7,492 nt of DNA. Origin: an uncultured Prevotella sp. (GTDB lineage: Bacteria; Bacteroidota; Bacteroidia; Bacteroidales; Bacteroidaceae). The notes beneath the pieces were generated by a model that searched no databases, was not told the DNA's origin, and was given only the letters and a program-made list of their open reading frames with translations. This document shows positions 6,237 through 7,492 of the stretch, one piece after another. Location of the stretch: assembly GCA_905210845.1 (NCBI GenBank), contig CAJLYG010000159.1, forward strand, positions 1 through 7,492. The letters run 5' to 3'. Each line of letters opens with the position of its first letter. Within the stretch, counting starts at the first letter, position 1. The position numbers were made by a program, and so were the translations under genes.

Positions 6237-6381
6237 AAGGAGCAAATAGGAATAGATTTAATTCTATTCAAAAACATCTATTTTATATTGATAATCAATC
6301 ACTTGCGAGATTTCTATTATTCAGAACCATTCAGTCTTATTTAAAAATAATCGGGAGATATGGAGCAAATATGGAGCAAAT
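6237..6381 (+). repeat. AAGGAGCAAAT / ATGGAGCAAAT repeats, candidate integrase arm-type sites (right group)
   Basis: AAGGAGCAAAT lies at 6237-6247. ATGGAGCAAAT is present as a perfect tandem pair at 6360-6370 and 6371-6381, with an 11-base period. AAGGAGCAAAT is intermediate in sequence between the ATGGAGCAAAT copies and the AAGTCGCAAAT copy at 6140-6150, so all six belong to one motif family, A-[AT]-G-[GT]-[AC]-GCAA. Confidence 0.6.
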
Positions 6382-6385
6382 GAAT

Positions 6386-6393
6386 TACCTTTG
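6386..6393 (+). promoter_or_regulatory. Possible -7 element (TACCTTTG) of the integrase gene
   Basis: TACCTTTG fits TAnnTTTG and starts 65 bases before the integrase ATG. No TTTG is present at the -33 distance; that position is occupied by the tandem ATGGAGCAAAT repeats. Integrase bound to these repeats could therefore affect its own transcription. Confidence 0.45.
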
Positions 6394-6450
6394 CATCCGT
6401 GAACTAGAAATGGGTTCGACCCGAAGTTAAACACTTAAACTCAGCCGATT

Positions 6451-7492
6451 ATGACGATCAGATTTCTCATCCGCACTTCAGTAAAGTTCAAGCCTACAGA
6501 TCTGGAATCTGTGGTGCCGCTCTCGATACGCGTTAAGGAAGGAACGAGTGTTGACAAGTTCCTCGTTACGAAAATCATGGTCAATCCCAACCTATGGGAC
6601 AGTAAGAACCAACAGATAAAGGCACGCATGGTCTGTAACGAGGAGATGCGTCAGCAAGTGGATGGTGAGGTGAAGGCCATCCGCCGACACTTTGAGGATG
6701 CCTATCAGCATGATCGTGACGATATTGATAAGGAGTGGCCGAAGAAGATCCTCGACAAGTACTACAATCCGAATAAGTATAAGAAGGAGACTGTGGAGGA
6801 GAAGAAAACGTTGCTCTCGCTGTATGATTATTATCTGGATATGCACCCGTTGTCAGGTATCCGTATCCGGAACAACAAGGTCGTGATGCGCATGCTGCAA
6901 CGCTATGAGTTGTTTGTCAGGCTGACCCATCCACGCAAGCGTCACTTCACCTTATATATAGATGATGTGGACAACGCCATGCTGCATGACATTTGGAAAT
7001 ATGCCAAGAATGAGCATATCTACCGTGAGAACTATCCCGAACTCTTTGAGAAAGCTCCCGAGAAGCGTCCGTCTAAGCCACGGGGAGACAATACGCTCAT
7101 TGACTACTTCTGCAAGATACGCACGTTCTTCAGATGGTGCTATGACAATGAGTTGACGCAGAACCGTCCGTTTGACAAGTTTCATCTTGACGAGCCAGTA
7201 TACGGCACCCCGGTGTTTATCACTCTTGAGGAGCGTGACAAGCTGCTTGATGCCACATACGATGATGAACGCTTGGCAAAGCAACGGGACACCTTCGTAT
7301 TTCAGACGCTCATTGGCTGTCGAGTCAGTGACCTCTATGCCATGACAAGAACCAATATCATCAACGACGCCATCGAGTATATTGCCGGGAAGACCGTGGA
7401 TGGCAATCCGCGCACGATCCGCGTGCCGCTCAATTCTATCGGCCGTACTATATTGAAAAAGTATGAGTGGTGGCAAGGTAAGTCTCTCTTTC
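6451..7492 (+). CDS. Tyrosine recombinase / phage-type integrase (3' truncated by window edge)
   Basis: The frame is open to the right edge; 347 codons are visible. The N-terminus (residues about 1-60, MTIRFLIRTSVKFKP... WDSKNQQIKAR) fits the arm-binding domain of Bacteroidetes integrases. Residues about 120-255 form the helical core-binding domain (LYDYYLDM..., DYFCKIRTFFRWCYDNELTQNRPFDKF). The catalytic domain starts near 258 (FITLEERDKLLDA). It shows the first catalytic arginine, Arg291, in TLIGCRVSDLYAMT, and a likely beta-hairpin lysine, Lys314, in IAGKTVDG. The HxxR motif, the second His and the Tyr nucleophile lie beyond the edge. The family breaks and rejoins DNA at att sites to integrate or excise the element. 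ATG 6451 starts the conserved region directly; there is no Shine-Dalgarno. Codon use is GC-rich like the mobilization genes at 2-1640, which fits a common mobile-element origin. Confidence 0.93.
   Translation, partial: MTIRFLIRTSVKFKPTDLESVVPLSIRVKEGTSVDKFLVTKIMVNPNLWDSKNQQIKARMVCNEEMRQQVDGEVKAIRRHFEDAYQHDRDDIDKEWPKKILDKYYNPNKYKKETVEEKKTLLSLYDYYLDMHPLSGIRIRNNKVVMRMLQRYELFVRLTHPRKRHFTLYIDDVDNAMLHDIWKYAKNEHIYRENYPELFEKAPEKRPSKPRGDNTLIDYFCKIRTFFRWCYDNELTQNRPFDKFHLDEPVYGTPVFITLEERDKLLDATYDDERLAKQRDTFVFQTLIGCRVSDLYAMTRTNIINDAIEYIAGKTVDGNPRTIRVPLNSIGRTILKKYEWWQGKSLF

Larger units (their letters stand above)
6043..6450. other. Non-coding region between surface operon and integrase; probable element end / attachment region
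   Basis: No ORF here resembles a protein on either strand. The region contains a weak hairpin just after the stop (GCTTCGAA 6048-6055 with TTTC..GAAGC to 6071), a strong terminator (6163-6201), six related repeats, an AT-rich stretch (6245-6355), a small inverted repeat GGGTTCGACCC (6412-6422), a direct repeat TTAAAC (6427, 6435) and a -7-like element. Long non-coding stretches with short repeats just upstream of an integrase gene are typical of attP/attL regions. The crossover site itself cannot be located without a second copy of the core. Confidence 0.5.

Noticed and set aside
3602..6399. 11-bp direct repeat CTTTGCATCCG (3602-3612 and 6389-6399) as target-site or att duplication around the operon
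   Set aside because: Both copies overlap -7 promoter elements, where CTTTGC-like sequence is expected in this phylum, so promoter convergence explains it.
6952..7476. Minus-strand ORF of 174 codons at the right end
   Set aside because: It is antisense to the integrase, whose catalytic arginine motif and domain order are clear.

Overview
The window looks like DNA from a member of the Bacteroidales (Prevotella/Segatella or Bacteroides type). The reasons are promoters with a TAnnTTTG -7 element, few Shine-Dalgarno sequences, lipoprotein signal peptides, BspA-like leucine-rich repeats with BACON-like domains, a TPR / transmembrane / helix-turn-helix regulator of the kind common in that order, and a Bacteroidetes-type tyrosine integrase. 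Genus is not decidable from the window. All recognised genes lie on the + strand.

Layout. (1) 2-1640: the 3' part of a probable relaxase/mobilization gene, open at the left edge, followed after 34 bases by a small Lys/Pro-rich protein with a conserved C-terminal domain. This is a mobilization module and is GC-rich. (2) 1641-1882: an AT-rich regulatory gap with a long hairpin, three TTTAGAC boxes and a -7 element. (3) 1883-3460: a membrane-spanning TPR regulator with a C-terminal DNA-binding domain. (4) 3461-3664: a second regulatory gap whose architecture copies that of the first, plus a run of eight G. (5) 3637-6042: a two-gene operon made of an unrecognised protein of about 320 residues and, overlapping it by four bases, a surface LRR lipoprotein. 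A 29-codon ORF overlaps the start of the unrecognised gene in another frame. (6) 6043-6450: a non-coding stretch with a perfect 18-bp terminator hairpin and a family of 11-bp repeats that look like integrase arm sites. (7) 6451-7492: the N-terminal three quarters or so of a tyrosine recombinase, cut by the right edge.

How it may work together. Aligned without gaps (offset 1755), the regions upstream of the regulator gene and of the surface operon share TTATAACTTATT, TTAGACC and TAACTTTGCA at identical spacing. The simplest reading is that the membrane regulator controls both its own promoter and the downstream operon. That would make a self-contained sensor/surface-protein cassette, carried as AT-richer cargo between the mobilization genes and the integrase of an integrative mobilizable element. 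The regulatory link is inferred from sequence alone. The middle gene has no function I can assign and its start is ambiguous.
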